DNA from: Planctomycetota bacterium
GTDB taxonomy: Bacteria > Planctomycetota > Brocadiia > Brocadiales > Bathyanammoxibiaceae
Direction: 5' to 3'
DNA length: 64,000 nt
Assembly: GCA_016209685.1 (NCBI GenBank)
Contig: JACQVQ010000008.1
Location: 193,778-257,777 of the forward strand
The notes below the pieces were generated by a model. That model was not told the origin of the DNA, ran no database searches, and saw only the letters and a list, made by a program, of their open reading frames with translations. Both the position numbers and the translations under genes were made by a program. This document shows positions 16,700 to 25,348 of the stretch, one piece after another (positions within the stretch are counted from its first letter, which is position 1; each line of letters begins with the position of its first letter).

Positions 16700-16770
16700 C
16701 AACAGAAACCTCCCATCCCCCCCTCTAAAAAGAGGGGACTTCACTTCCCCTTGTAAGGGAGGGCCTTTCT
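16700..16770. repeat. Paired hairpin repeats upstream of two divergent genes
   Basis: CCCCTCTAAAAAGAGGGG (about 16720-16737) and CCCTTGTAAGGG (about 16748-16760) are adjacent small hairpins of a common dispersed type. Confidence 0.7.
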
Positions 16771-16787
16771 GATAGAATGGCGGTATC

Positions 16788-18929
16788 ATGCTTCGCCCCG
16801 TAGTCTTGTTCTTGCTGTGTCTATTTACACCCTCGGTGGCAGTCCCCCTTGACAGTAGTGTAGGGGCTCAAAATTTTGAGCCCCTGCTAGTTGGACACGA
16901 CCTCCAGGTGGAACTGGACCCCCAGGCCCACAGCCTTAAGGCCAGGGACATCATCAGCCTGGAGGTAGGTGAGGAGGAGACGGTATTCTTATCCTTCAAC
17001 ACCACCCTGCAGATACACTCCGTAAAGATTGGCCCCCAGCTAACAGGGCAACTCGGCATTGGTGTCCCTGCTACCCTGTCAGAGGTCAGCCCGGTCCGCG
17101 TGGCGAGCGGGGACAGGGACGGTATTGAGGTATCTATACCTCCTGCCCTCAGGGGGAAAAAGATATTCCTTGTGGTCTCATACTCCGGGGTGCTTTACGA
17201 ACCCCTGGACCCCTTCAATGAGCCCCCGGCCACCATTACCCCGGAGTTCGTATATCTATCTCCCAGTGCCCACTGGTACCCCGACCCCCCTAACAGTATG
17301 GGGGTATTCAGGGTAACGGCCACCGTACCCAGAGGCTACGAGGTGGTAACCCATGGGAGTCTGGTTGAGCGAAAGGAGGAGGGGAGTACCGCCTCTTTCC
17401 TCTGGGAGGCAGACTACCCTACCGAGTCCTGCTACCTTATTGCGGCCCCTTACAAGGTAACCCATTATAGACACGGAGAGATAGACCTCTATACCTACTT
17501 CTTTCCAGAGGAACAAGGACTGTCGGAGAGTTACATGGAGGCCTCCAAGGGGTATCTGGACATGTATCAAAGACTTCTGGGGCCTTATCCCTTCAGTAAG
17601 TTTGCTGTGGTGGAAAACCTCTTCCCTACCGGCTACGGCATGCCCTCTTACACGCTCATCGGCAGGCAGGTATTGAAGATGCCCTTCATCGTCCATATAT
17701 CCCTGGGACACGAGATAGCCCACAGTTGGTGGGGGAATTGCGTTATCCCTCACCCTGCGCACGGGAACTGGTGCGAGGGGCTGACCTCCTATCTGGCCGA
17801 CTATTACTATAATGAACTCATCGGGCCAGGACCGGCCGCAGAGTACCGTAGAGACCTCCTCAGGTCCTATGCCAGTTATATAAACGAGGAAAATGACTTC
17901 GCCCTGGAGGGTTTTACTGGCGGTTCGGTGGGCAGGGCCGAGAAGGCTATCAGGTCTGTCCTTTACGGCAAGGCCGCTATGGTCTTTCACATGCTGAGAA
18001 ATATAGTGGGGGACGAGCACTTCTTCCAGGCACTAAGGGAGCTCTACGTGGATAAGAAGTGGGAGTTAACTACGTGGGAAGATTTCAGATTGGTCTTTGA
18101 GGGCCAATCGGGCCAGGCACTGGATTGGTTCTTTAAACAGTGGGTCTATCAAAAGGGGGCCCCTTCTCTAGGGCTTGAAGGTGTTAGTCCGCTCAAGACG
18201 GAAGACGGGGCCTTTCAGATAGAGTTTCATCTAAGGCAGGCAGCCCCCCCGTATCGTCTCCAGATACCCGTGGTCCTCACCCACGGGGCCCAAGAGAAAA
18301 ATACGCAACCCTCCGTAGTGGAGATGGATTCCCAGGTGGGGACGTTTTCCCTGGAGAGTCCTTCCAGGCCGGTGAGCCTGTCCATTGACCCCGATTCCAA
18401 CCTCTTCCGCCGGCTACACCCCATGGAACTCGCCCCAACACTGGATAGGGCATTAGGAGGGGAGGACCTCTTGATAGTAAGACCGTCAGGAGGGAGTACA
18501 AAGCTCCTGGAGGGATATGAAATGACTGCCCATCTGCTTATGCCCCACGGGGAGGTAAAGGCGGATAAAGAGGTGTCGGAGTCTGACCTCGCCAGGGGCC
18601 TCTTAATCCTGGGAGGGCCGGAGAACAATCTCCTGTTCGGGAGATTCCCTAACCTCCTACCTAAGGGTCTCCTTTTAGCGGAGGAGGGGTTCACATTTCG
18701 GGATAAGAAATACGAGTCGGGTGCCTCTATACTCTTAAGCCTCCATAACCCTTTCCATAGAGAAAAGACCGTTTGTATATTTCTAAGTCGGGAGCCGGAG
18801 GCCATAAGGGCTACTGCCCGGAAGCTTATACACTATGGTAAATACAGCTACGTAATTTTTGTAGATGGTAACAGTGTGGATAAAGGGACGTTTACGGAGG
18901 AGATAAATCCTTTAGTGCATTATTTCTAG
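16788..18929 (+). CDS. Exported M1-family zinc aminopeptidase-like protein
   Basis: A signal peptide (MLRPVVLFLLCLFTPSVAVP) is followed by an M1 N-terminal beta domain and the catalytic domain with HEIAHSWWGN (zinc His at residues 308 and 312). The third zinc ligand is probably the Glu of NWCEG, 17 residues after the second His by my count, one shorter than the usual spacing. A C-terminal region of about 160 residues (from DRALGGEDLLIVRPSGG) is separate from the peptidase and unassigned. The stretch SVGAQNFEPLLVG near residue 27 is coded by a GGGGCTCAAAATTTTGAGCCCC palindrome. The stop codon starts a GTAGGGGC hairpin. Confidence 0.85.
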   Translation: MLRPVVLFLLCLFTPSVAVPLDSSVGAQNFEPLLVGHDLQVELDPQAHSLKARDIISLEVGEEETVFLSFNTTLQIHSVKIGPQLTGQLGIGVPATLSEVSPVRVASGDRDGIEVSIPPALRGKKIFLVVSYSGVLYEPLDPFNEPPATITPEFVYLSPSAHWYPDPPNSMGVFRVTATVPRGYEVVTHGSLVERKEEGSTASFLWEADYPTESCYLIAAPYKVTHYRHGEIDLYTYFFPEEQGLSESYMEASKGYLDMYQRLLGPYPFSKFAVVENLFPTGYGMPSYTLIGRQVLKMPFIVHISLGHEIAHSWWGNCVIPHPAHGNWCEGLTSYLADYYYNELIGPGPAAEYRRDLLRSYASYINEENDFALEGFTGGSVGRAEKAIRSVLYGKAAMVFHMLRNIVGDEHFFQALRELYVDKKWELTTWEDFRLVFEGQSGQALDWFFKQWVYQKGAPSLGLEGVSPLKTEDGAFQIEFHLRQAAPPYRLQIPVVLTHGAQEKNTQPSVVEMDSQVGTFSLESPSRPVSLSIDPDSNLFRRLHPMELAPTLDRALGGEDLLIVRPSGGSTKLLEGYEMTAHLLMPHGEVKADKEVSESDLARGLLILGGPENNLLFGRFPNLLPKGLLLAEEGFTFRDKKYESGASILLSLHNPFHREKTVCIFLSREPEAIRATARKLIHYGKYSYVIFVDGNSVDKGTFTEEINPLVHYF

Positions 18930-18957
18930 TAGGGGCGACCCGGCGTGTCGCCCCTAC
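18927..18957. repeat. GTAGGGGC hairpin at the M1 gene end
   Basis: GTAGGGGCGACCCGG then CGTGTCGCCCCTAC pair over about 11 bp. The TAG stop of the preceding gene lies directly at its left edge and the next gene starts 20 bp on. Confidence 0.8.
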
Positions 18958-18977
18958 GACCGAAAGGAGATAGTTGT

Positions 18978-19682
18978 ATGAGATGGATTTGGTTTTGTGC
19001 GGTCTTTTGTTTGATGGCAAATCCTGTATGGGGTCAGGAGAAGGCCAAGGCGGTAGACCCCATGAAGCTGAGGGCCCATTATGTACAGGCCCTAAATATG
19101 GTTAAGTTCGGGATGGACGAAGAGGCTATCTCCGAGCTTAAGAAATGCCTGGAGATAGACCCCAATTTTGCTGAAGCCCGCTTTGAGCTTGGGAAGAGTT
19201 ACTGCCGCACGGGCAGACTGGATGAGGGCGTCTCCGAATTCAAGAAGGTGCTGGAGATAAAGCCCCAGTACGAAGGGGTGCACTATGAGTTGGGGCTGGT
19301 CTACTATGATAAGGACATGGTAGAGGAGGGTCTTTCTTTATGCAAGGAATACCTGAAAGACCGCCCCCAGGACGGCAAGATGCACTCCCTTGCGGGCGTG
19401 CTGTTCATCAAGAAAAAGGCCGTACCAGAGGCCATCTCTGAGTTTAAGGAGCAGATAGAGCTAGGTCACCATCCGGAACTGGGCTATGTGAACCTGGGGA
19501 TGGCCCTGGCCATGAAGGAATCCTGGGACGAGGCCATTACGGCCTACAAGAAGGCCCTGGAACTCAATGACCGTAACCCAAGGGCCCACTACCAGTTGGC
19601 CGTAGCCTACGAGAAAAAGGGCCTCAAGGGAGAGGCCCAAAAGGAACAGGCCATTTATAAGGAGTTGGTGGGGAAACAATAA
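18978..19682 (+). CDS. Exported TPR-repeat protein
   Basis: The ATG at 18978 follows AAAGGAGAT and begins a signal peptide (MRWIWFCAVFCLMANPVWGQ). About five to six TPR motifs of 34 residues follow (EEAISELKKCLEIDPNFAEA, DEGVSEFKKVLEIKPQYEGV, DEAITAYKKALELNDRNPRA). It is probably a periplasmic scaffold; the partner is unknown. It may be cotranscribed with the M1 peptidase. Confidence 0.85.
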   Translation: MRWIWFCAVFCLMANPVWGQEKAKAVDPMKLRAHYVQALNMVKFGMDEEAISELKKCLEIDPNFAEARFELGKSYCRTGRLDEGVSEFKKVLEIKPQYEGVHYELGLVYYDKDMVEEGLSLCKEYLKDRPQDGKMHSLAGVLFIKKKAVPEAISEFKEQIELGHHPELGYVNLGMALAMKESWDEAITAYKKALELNDRNPRAHYQLAVAYEKKGLKGEAQKEQAIYKELVGKQ

Positions 19683-19684
19683 TA

Positions 19685-19824
19685 GAGGCCTCTGAAAAAC
19701 TGTAACTCAGTGTCATTGCGAGCGGAGCGAAGCAATCTCATCTTTTCTTAGGCAAAACCACTTAAGAGATTGCTTCGGGGTTTTACCCCTCGCAATGACA
19801 GCTTTACAAGAGGGTTTTGCAGAG
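19685..19824. mobile_element. MITE-like element, damaged right end
   Basis: The left end CCTCTGAAAAACT and right end AGGGTTTTGCAGAG (inverse CTCTGCAAAACCCT) match the terminal repeats of the element at 22964. Inside, TGTCATTGCGAGC and CGCAATGACA form an inner inverted repeat. The right end lacks the final GTCT and no target duplication is visible. Confidence 0.55.
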
Positions 19825-19936
19825 CGGAGAAGACTACGGCAGGCTCGTGGATGAGCACGCAAAAATGGCAGAGTGGTTTTTTGAGCAACTTCAGGTTTCA
19901 AAAGAACTGTTTAGAAAACACATGGGAATAAATTGA
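19823..19936 (+). pseudogene. Possible 3' remnant of an unidentified gene
   Basis: Directly after the repeat end, 37 codons and a TGA read SGEDYGRLVDEHAKMAEW, then FFEQLQVSKELFRKHMGIN. The composition looks like real protein sequence, and there is no start codon before the repeat. It may be the tail of a gene destroyed by the repeat insertion. I do not recognise it. Confidence 0.3.
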
Positions 19937-20010
19937 CGAACGCCCAACAAATCACTCCAGCGGACGGTATATCTGCCGCCGGTCTGCCTCTGGCACGATC
20001 TGCCCCTACG

Positions 20011-21069
20011 TTAAACTAATTCAACCTTACGGTTGCCCTTTATTACCTCCCCGATAACCACTGCCCCTTCCCCGGCCTCCCGGAGCATATTGATTATAGA
20101 GTCTGTGTAATAATCCTTCACTATCAAGACCATCCCAATCCCCATATTAAAGACCCTGAACATCTCCTTCTCAGGCACCTGGCCTAATTTCTTGATGAGG
20201 GAGAAGACGGGCGGGGGAGTCCAACTATCCTTGTCTATCCTGATGGAGCACCCCTCCGGCAGGATTCTAGGTATATTTCCTGGCAGGCCGCCCCCGGTGA
20301 TATGGGCAATGCCTTTTACCACATTTTTTACCTTATAATGGGTCAGGAGATGTCCAATGGCCCTGGCATATATCCTGGTGGGCCTGAGGAGTTCCTCTCC
20401 GAGGGTACAGCCAAGCTCCTCCACCTCCTTATGTATGGGCCACTTGGCCTCCTCAAAGAAGACCCGGCGAACGAGGGAAAAACCGTTGCTATGGAGTCCG
20501 CTGGAGCGTATACCAATCACCGTATCCCCCGGGACAATATCCTTGCCCAGGATAATCCTCTTCCTTTCTGCTACCCCCACTACGAAGCCAGCCAGGTCGT
20601 ATTCCTCCTCCTGGTAGAATCCGGGCAGTTCCGGGGTCTCTCCACCTATAAGGGCACAGCCCGCATCCCTACAGCCTGCCACCATCCCCTTAATAATCTC
20701 ATGGAGGCGGGAGGGGACTATCTTACTGCTGGCCATGTAATCAAGGAAGAACAGGGGTTCTGCCCCCATTACCAGTATGTCATTTACACACATAGCCACC
20801 AGGTCTATCCCTACCGTGTCATGCTTATCCATCATAAATGCCACCTTTAGTTTGGTGCCTACGCCATCGGTAGAGGAGACCAACACAGGTTGCTTGTAGG
20901 AGCGGAACAGGCGGTTACCGTAATTGAGGGAGAAAAGGCCACTGAACCCTCCGGGGCACTCTATAACCCTGGGGGTAAAGGTCCTGCGCATGTCGGTGTA
21001 AATGGCCTGAGTAAACTTCTCCTTGGTGGAGATGTCCACCCCGGCCTCTTTGTAGGTTATGGGGGGCAT
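20011..21069 (-). CDS. purM: Phosphoribosylformylglycinamidine cyclo-ligase (AIR synthetase)
   Basis: PurM closes the imidazole ring to make AIR in purine synthesis, using ATP. Seen are YKEAGVDIS, VSSTDGVGTKLKVAF, GIDLVAMCVNDILVMGAEPLFFLDY, GCALIGGETPELPGFY and HITGGGLPGNIPRILP. The length of 352 residues is normal. It is downstream of purF, separated by one hairpin repeat of about 60 bp, and is probably cotranscribed. Confidence 0.96.
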   Translation of the reverse strand: MPPITYKEAGVDISTKEKFTQAIYTDMRRTFTPRVIECPGGFSGLFSLNYGNRLFRSYKQPVLVSSTDGVGTKLKVAFMMDKHDTVGIDLVAMCVNDILVMGAEPLFFLDYMASSKIVPSRLHEIIKGMVAGCRDAGCALIGGETPELPGFYQEEEYDLAGFVVGVAERKRIILGKDIVPGDTVIGIRSSGLHSNGFSLVRRVFFEEAKWPIHKEVEELGCTLGEELLRPTRIYARAIGHLLTHYKVKNVVKGIAHITGGGLPGNIPRILPEGCSIRIDKDSWTPPPVFSLIKKLGQVPEKEMFRVFNMGIGMVLIVKDYYTDSIINMLREAGEGAVVIGEVIKGNRKVELV

Positions 21070-21133
21070 GTTGTAGGGGCAGGTCTTGTACCTGCCCTGT
21101 TATTCTGGGCAACCGCAAGGGTTGCCCCTACAC
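21066..21133. repeat. Double palindrome between purF and purM
   Basis: GTAGGGGCAGGTC-TTG-TACCTGCCC (from 21074) and GGGCAACC-GCAA-GGGTTGCCC followed by CTAC are two nested hairpins sharing TGTAGGGGC / GCCCCTACA ends. The purF stop codon (TAG, 21128-21130) is part of the right end. Confidence 0.8.
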
Positions 21134-22609
21134 CACAATGGTATGTTCTCCCACCCTCTCTTCCCTCTCCTCATGGGTGGCATCCGCATGAGGCGGACTC
21201 CCGCTGGGGGTCTTTTTCTCCTCCTCCCCCACGGGTATAGGATATTTGCCGGCAAAGCAGGCTATACAGTAATCCTTCGGGGAAGTGGTACAACTGAGCA
21301 TCCCTTCTATGCTCAGGTAGCCCAGGCTGTCCACGTCCAGGAATCCTGGCATCTCTTTCAAGGAACGGGTGGCGGCAATGAGTTCTTCCTTTATCTGGAA
21401 ATCTATCCCGTAATAACAGGGGTAACGATGGGGTGGACAGCTTATCCTGACGTGGATTTCCTTGGCCCCCGCCTTTCTCAGCAGACTAAAACGGCTCTTG
21501 GACGTAGTCCCCCTTACGATAGAATCGTCTACCACCACTACACGCTTGCCCCTGACGACCTCCGGTATTGCATTTAGCTTTATCTCTGCCTTGCGACTGC
21601 GACTGTCCGCCCTCGGGAGTATAAAGGTCCTTCCCACGTAGTGATTCCTTATAAAACCCCTATCCAGTGGTATACCAGAGGCCTGGGAGTACCCCATAGC
21701 CGCAGAGTTGCCGCCTTCTGGTACGGGGATGACTATATCGGCCTCGGCTGGTTGCTCCTCCGCCAGCTTTATCCCCAGGGCCTTTCGGAAGAGGTGGACG
21801 TTCTGCCCGGCAAAACGGCTATCCGGCCTGGAAAAATATATTAGCTCAAATATACAGTAGGAGGGCCTCTCCGGGGCAAACCTCTCCGCCCGCATCCCGT
21901 CCTTGTTTATATAAATTATCTCCCCCGGGGCTACCTCCCTGATGTATTCCGCCCCCGCCTGGTCCAGGGCACAACTCTCCGAGGCCAGTACATATCCTCC
22001 TCCCTCTAACTTCCCCAGGCAGAGGGGCCTGAACCCCCCCGGGTCTCTCACTGCAATCATCTCCTTTTGGGTGAGGATAAGGAGGGAGAAAGAACCTTTA
22101 AGGTTTTTGAAGAGTTTGCCCAGGTCCGTATGGAATTCTGTCCTGGCCATGAGGTGGAGGATTATCTCTGTATCGCATGTAGTCTGGAAGAGTGAACCCT
22201 GCGACTCCAGTAGTCGCTTCTGGCTGACCGCCTCTGTCAGTTGCCCGTTATGGGCGATGGCTATCTGTGCGGCAGGGCTGCCCCCGAAGGAACATTCTCC
22301 CACCAGGGGTTGGGCGTTAAGTGGGTGGCTGAGTCCCACAGTGGAATAACGGACGTGCCCTATGGCGGCATGGTTCCTCAGTCTCTTCAAATCTTCAGGG
22401 GTAAAGACCTGGCTCACCAGGCCCATACCCTTATGCCACTGGATTACCTTGCCGTTGGTAGAGGCTATCCCGGCACTTTCTTCACCACGGTGCTGTAGGG
22501 CGTAAAGACCATAATAGACCTTATCTACTGCGTCAGGGCATCCGTAAACCCCCATGATGCCACAACCGTGTTTGATAGATTCGCCTTGCTCGCTACAAGG
22601 TTGTGTCAT
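21128..22609 (-). CDS. purF: Amidophosphoribosyltransferase
   Basis: PurF catalyses the first committed step of purine synthesis (PRPP to phosphoribosylamine). Cys16 of HGCGIMGVYG is the glutaminase nucleophile, so the first 15 residues would be a cleaved propeptide. LQHRGEESAGIA, GHVRYSTVG and the PRPP motif VVVDDSIVRGTTSK are present, as are FAGKYPI and the Cys residues of an Fe-S type enzyme (SCPPHRYPCYYG, CIACFAGKYP). The propeptide PCSEQGES overlaps a CAACCTTG / CGAGCAAGG repeat, and the final residues and stop come from the downstream hairpin. Confidence 0.96.
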   Translation of the reverse strand: MTQPCSEQGESIKHGCGIMGVYGCPDAVDKVYYGLYALQHRGEESAGIASTNGKVIQWHKGMGLVSQVFTPEDLKRLRNHAAIGHVRYSTVGLSHPLNAQPLVGECSFGGSPAAQIAIAHNGQLTEAVSQKRLLESQGSLFQTTCDTEIILHLMARTEFHTDLGKLFKNLKGSFSLLILTQKEMIAVRDPGGFRPLCLGKLEGGGYVLASESCALDQAGAEYIREVAPGEIIYINKDGMRAERFAPERPSYCIFELIYFSRPDSRFAGQNVHLFRKALGIKLAEEQPAEADIVIPVPEGGNSAAMGYSQASGIPLDRGFIRNHYVGRTFILPRADSRSRKAEIKLNAIPEVVRGKRVVVVDDSIVRGTTSKSRFSLLRKAGAKEIHVRISCPPHRYPCYYGIDFQIKEELIAATRSLKEMPGFLDVDSLGYLSIEGMLSCTTSPKDYCIACFAGKYPIPVGEEEKKTPSGSPPHADATHEEREERVGEHTIVV

Positions 22610-22686
22610 TCCATTGCTCCCCGCCAGGTTATCCGAGGGCCCATTTTAGATACACAGAGGAGGTTGTTTCCTAGCATAACAGGCTA

Positions 22687-22714
22687 ATTATACCATGCCC
22701 GTTCCTGTAGTCAA
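22687..22714 (-). promoter_or_regulatory. Sigma-70 type promoter of purF-purM
   Basis: On the minus strand TTGACT (22714-22709), 16-bp spacer, TATAAT (22692-22687). The start would be near 22680, giving a purF leader of about 70 nt. Confidence 0.65.
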
Positions 22715-22727
22715 TCAAAAGTAGGGG

Positions 22728-22860
22728 GCATGGAGTAGGGACCAGGGGGCAGGGGTTAGGGATTAGGGAGGGAAAAGAATTGTAAATTGCAAATTGTAAA
22801 TTTAAAATTTTAAATTTCCAATTTACAATGTCTTCAGGAGGCAGGGGTAACCCCTGCCCC
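22728..22860. repeat. Heptad array and palindrome cluster
   Basis: AGGGGGCATGGAGTAGGG-type heptads (22731-22770) lead into an AT-rich inverted array (TTGTAAA, TTGCAAA, TTTAAAATTTTAAA, AATTTACAA) and a GGCAGGGGTAACCCCTGCC palindrome (about 22842-22860). Confidence 0.75.
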
Positions 22861-22963
22861 TGCAAAGCCCTGAAAATATAATACTTGACAGCCAATGTAG
22901 AAAATTATAGGTTTTGTGTTAGCAGGCTGATAAGATGTGATTTCTTCCTTTTTAATGTACATA

Positions 22964-23173
22964 GAGACCTCTGAAAAACTCCGCTCACCTGTCATTCCTT
23001 CGGCTTCGCTCAGGCTTGTAGTGAGCGAAGCGAATCTAACGGCATCTGAGGGAGCGAAGTAGTTGCCGAAGCCCTGAGCGGAGCGAAGGGGGCCGAAGAA
23101 TCTCCTAAAATACTAGATTCTTCGCTTCGCTCAGAATGACAAAAGGGTGCTGTAGCGACTTTTGCAGAGGTCT
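22964..23173. mobile_element. MITE-like element with 16-bp terminal inverted repeats and a 6-bp target duplication
   Basis: The left end is AGACCTCTGAAAAACT (22965-22980); the right end is ACTTTTGCAGAGGTCT (23158-23173), 14 of 16 positions matching when inverted. TACATA occurs on both sides (22958-22963 and 23174-23179), as a target-site duplication would. The inside is non-coding and made of CATTCTGAGCGAAGCGAAG-type inverted repeats. It needs a transposase in trans. Confidence 0.7.
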
Positions 23174-23288
23174 TACATACGTATTATACTGACATATAAG
23201 CGTTTAGACCACCGTACAACCCATCTATAGGGCTGGCGGACTTTCGGCATAGTCGCTGAACCACATAAGGAGCTGGAGGTACCTTGCT

Positions 23289-25211
23289 ATGGTAGAGAAA
23301 AAGCCGAAGGAATTGGTCAAAAAGGGCGTCACCCTGAAACTTGCCGCAATACTTGTCCCATTAACCGCCCTCTTCGTAGCCATCCTGGTGCTGGGGTTTT
23401 ACACCACATTTAAGCTGAAAGGGGATGCAAAAGGCATAAATTATGCAGGCCAGATACGCTACCGCAGTTATAGATTGGCCACACGGGTAAATGAATACCA
23501 GGCCCTGCAAGGGGGTGCAAAGGATGGGGCCCGCAATGCCATACTTAACTTGACAGAAGAATTTGAGACGATTCTGTATGGTCTGAGAGACGGCAATAAG
23601 GCCCTGGGCCTTAGGGGTTTCAATCCACCTCCCAAAGGAGCGGATTTTAGTTACAATGACCCCTGGTGGCAATTTGATAGACACATCAACGACTATAACC
23701 AGAAGATAAAACCTCTAATCCTTCACGTCCTGGAGTCCCCCAACCAGGAAGGGGCAGGGGAGGCCCTTAGACTATATAATAAAAATGTCCCTCCTTTTGT
23801 AGACGACGTGGACCGCACGGTGCGTCTGTTAGAATCGCTGTCAGAAAAAAAGCTCTCAGGGTTCAAGAACACAGAGTTTATCCTCCTGGGTCTGTTTCTG
23901 GGGATAGTAGGGACGTCTTTCTTCCTGGCCGCATTCTTCATACGCAAGCCCTTATTGGGCATCCTTAAGGGGGCAGAGGCCTTTAGCCGTGGAGACTTAA
24001 ACTACAGAATACCTGTGAAGGGCAGGGATGAGATAGGTGCCCTGGCCCAGGGATTTAACACCATGGCAGAGACTATTAAAAATAACGTTGATACTATTGA
24101 AAGGAATGTAAAGGAGGCACAGGCAAGCCGCAGCTTACTCCATGGGGTGTTAGGCGATATGGGTTGTCTTGTAAGGATTGTAAACCCCAGGACCCATAAG
24201 GTACTCTTACAAAATAACGCCCTGCAGTCCCTCTACCCCCAGGGGCTGGAACGCCCCTGCTACACCTTGTTGGGCAGAGAGACGGAGTGCGAATGCTGCA
24301 CCAGCGCGGAAGCTATTGAAAGAGGGAGAGATTTTTCCAACGAAGTAGAGCTCCCCGGAGGTATCTCTTGTGCCATCCAGTCCTTCCCACTTGCTAATCC
24401 CGATGGTACTATAACCAATACCATGGAAGTGATAAGGGATATTACGATTAATAAGAAGATGGAATCCAGGATACGACTACTAGAGTCTCAGAAGATGAAC
24501 GCCATCGGACACCTCTCTAGCGGTATAGCCCATTATATAAATAATCCCCTATCAAGGATAAACATGTCTGCCGACGTCCTTCTTAAAGGAATAGAGGAGG
24601 CAAAAGAATGTGTCCATTCCGAAGAACTTAAGAATCACCTTACAGAGGTAAAGGAGTTGGCCAGGCGTTGTGATACTGTGATGAAAGACCTCCTCAGTAT
24701 ATCTGAGTTGCCCAGACCAGAGAAAATACCTATCTACATAAACGCGGCGGTGGAACATGTCCTGAGGGTGGTAGCCCCCCAATTGAAACCCTTGAATATC
24801 CAACTCGTAAAAGAACTCTCTACCACGACCCCCATGGTCCTTGGCAGTTACAGCCAGTTGGAGGCGGCATTTATGAACCTTGTCTCTAACGCCATAGACG
24901 CCATGCCCAAAGGGGGCACCCTAACCGTTAAGACCTGGCACCTTATCAGAGGGGACAAGGTTGAAGTAACCATCAGTGATACAGGCCCTACAATAGATAA
25001 AAAAGACCTGCCACACCTCTTTAACCCCTACTTCCTCCTTAAAATAAGGCCACCTATGCGGTGTACAGGACTGGAACTAGCCCTTGCCCAATTGACCATC
25101 CAGTCCCACGGGGGCACCATTGAGGTAGACTCAGAGGAGGGAAGTGGCACGACCTTTAAGGTGAGGCTGTCTGTTTATTGTGAGACGGGAAAGCTTCCCA
25201 CTAGGGAGTAG
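23289..25211 (+). CDS. Membrane sensor kinase with degenerate catalytic motifs
   Basis: Membrane helices at about 18-41 and 196-218 flank a periplasmic PilJ/NarX-type sensor (NYAGQIRYRSYRLATRVNEY). HAMP (about 219-275), a PAS-like domain with a Cys cluster (CYTLLGRETECECC), a dimerisation/phosphoacceptor helix and a HATPase domain follow. The H-box reads GIAHYINNPL where relatives have HEINNPL. The ATP-lid boxes are DTGPTI and CTGLELALAQ instead of DTGPGI and GTGLGLALV. Weakened kinase activity is possible. The two-component system at 25349-30803 follows on the same strand. The C-terminal PTRE and stop lie in a heptad repeat. Confidence 0.85.
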   Translation: MVEKKPKELVKKGVTLKLAAILVPLTALFVAILVLGFYTTFKLKGDAKGINYAGQIRYRSYRLATRVNEYQALQGGAKDGARNAILNLTEEFETILYGLRDGNKALGLRGFNPPPKGADFSYNDPWWQFDRHINDYNQKIKPLILHVLESPNQEGAGEALRLYNKNVPPFVDDVDRTVRLLESLSEKKLSGFKNTEFILLGLFLGIVGTSFFLAAFFIRKPLLGILKGAEAFSRGDLNYRIPVKGRDEIGALAQGFNTMAETIKNNVDTIERNVKEAQASRSLLHGVLGDMGCLVRIVNPRTHKVLLQNNALQSLYPQGLERPCYTLLGRETECECCTSAEAIERGRDFSNEVELPGGISCAIQSFPLANPDGTITNTMEVIRDITINKKMESRIRLLESQKMNAIGHLSSGIAHYINNPLSRINMSADVLLKGIEEAKECVHSEELKNHLTEVKELARRCDTVMKDLLSISELPRPEKIPIYINAAVEHVLRVVAPQLKPLNIQLVKELSTTTPMVLGSYSQLEAAFMNLVSNAIDAMPKGGTLTVKTWHLIRGDKVEVTISDTGPTIDKKDLPHLFNPYFLLKIRPPMRCTGLELALAQLTIQSHGGTIEVDSEEGSGTTFKVRLSVYCETGKLPTRE

Positions 25212-25288
25212 GGACTAAGCACTATGCACTAAGCAGAAACCCTGTTTTCTTAGTCCATAGTGCCTAGTGCCTACTGTTTCTAAGAAGC
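25197..25288. repeat. Inverted heptad array
   Basis: CACTAGGGAGTAGGGACTAAGC and following AGCACTATGCACTAAGC units pair with TTAGTCCATAGTGCC / TAGTGCC units after 25250 (runs shown in parts). It covers the stop codon of the sensor kinase. Confidence 0.75.
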
Positions 25289-25348
25289 CCCTTGAAGCCT
25301 TCCTCCTTTCATGTTAATATTTTAGAAATAATCCATGGGGGATGGTAG

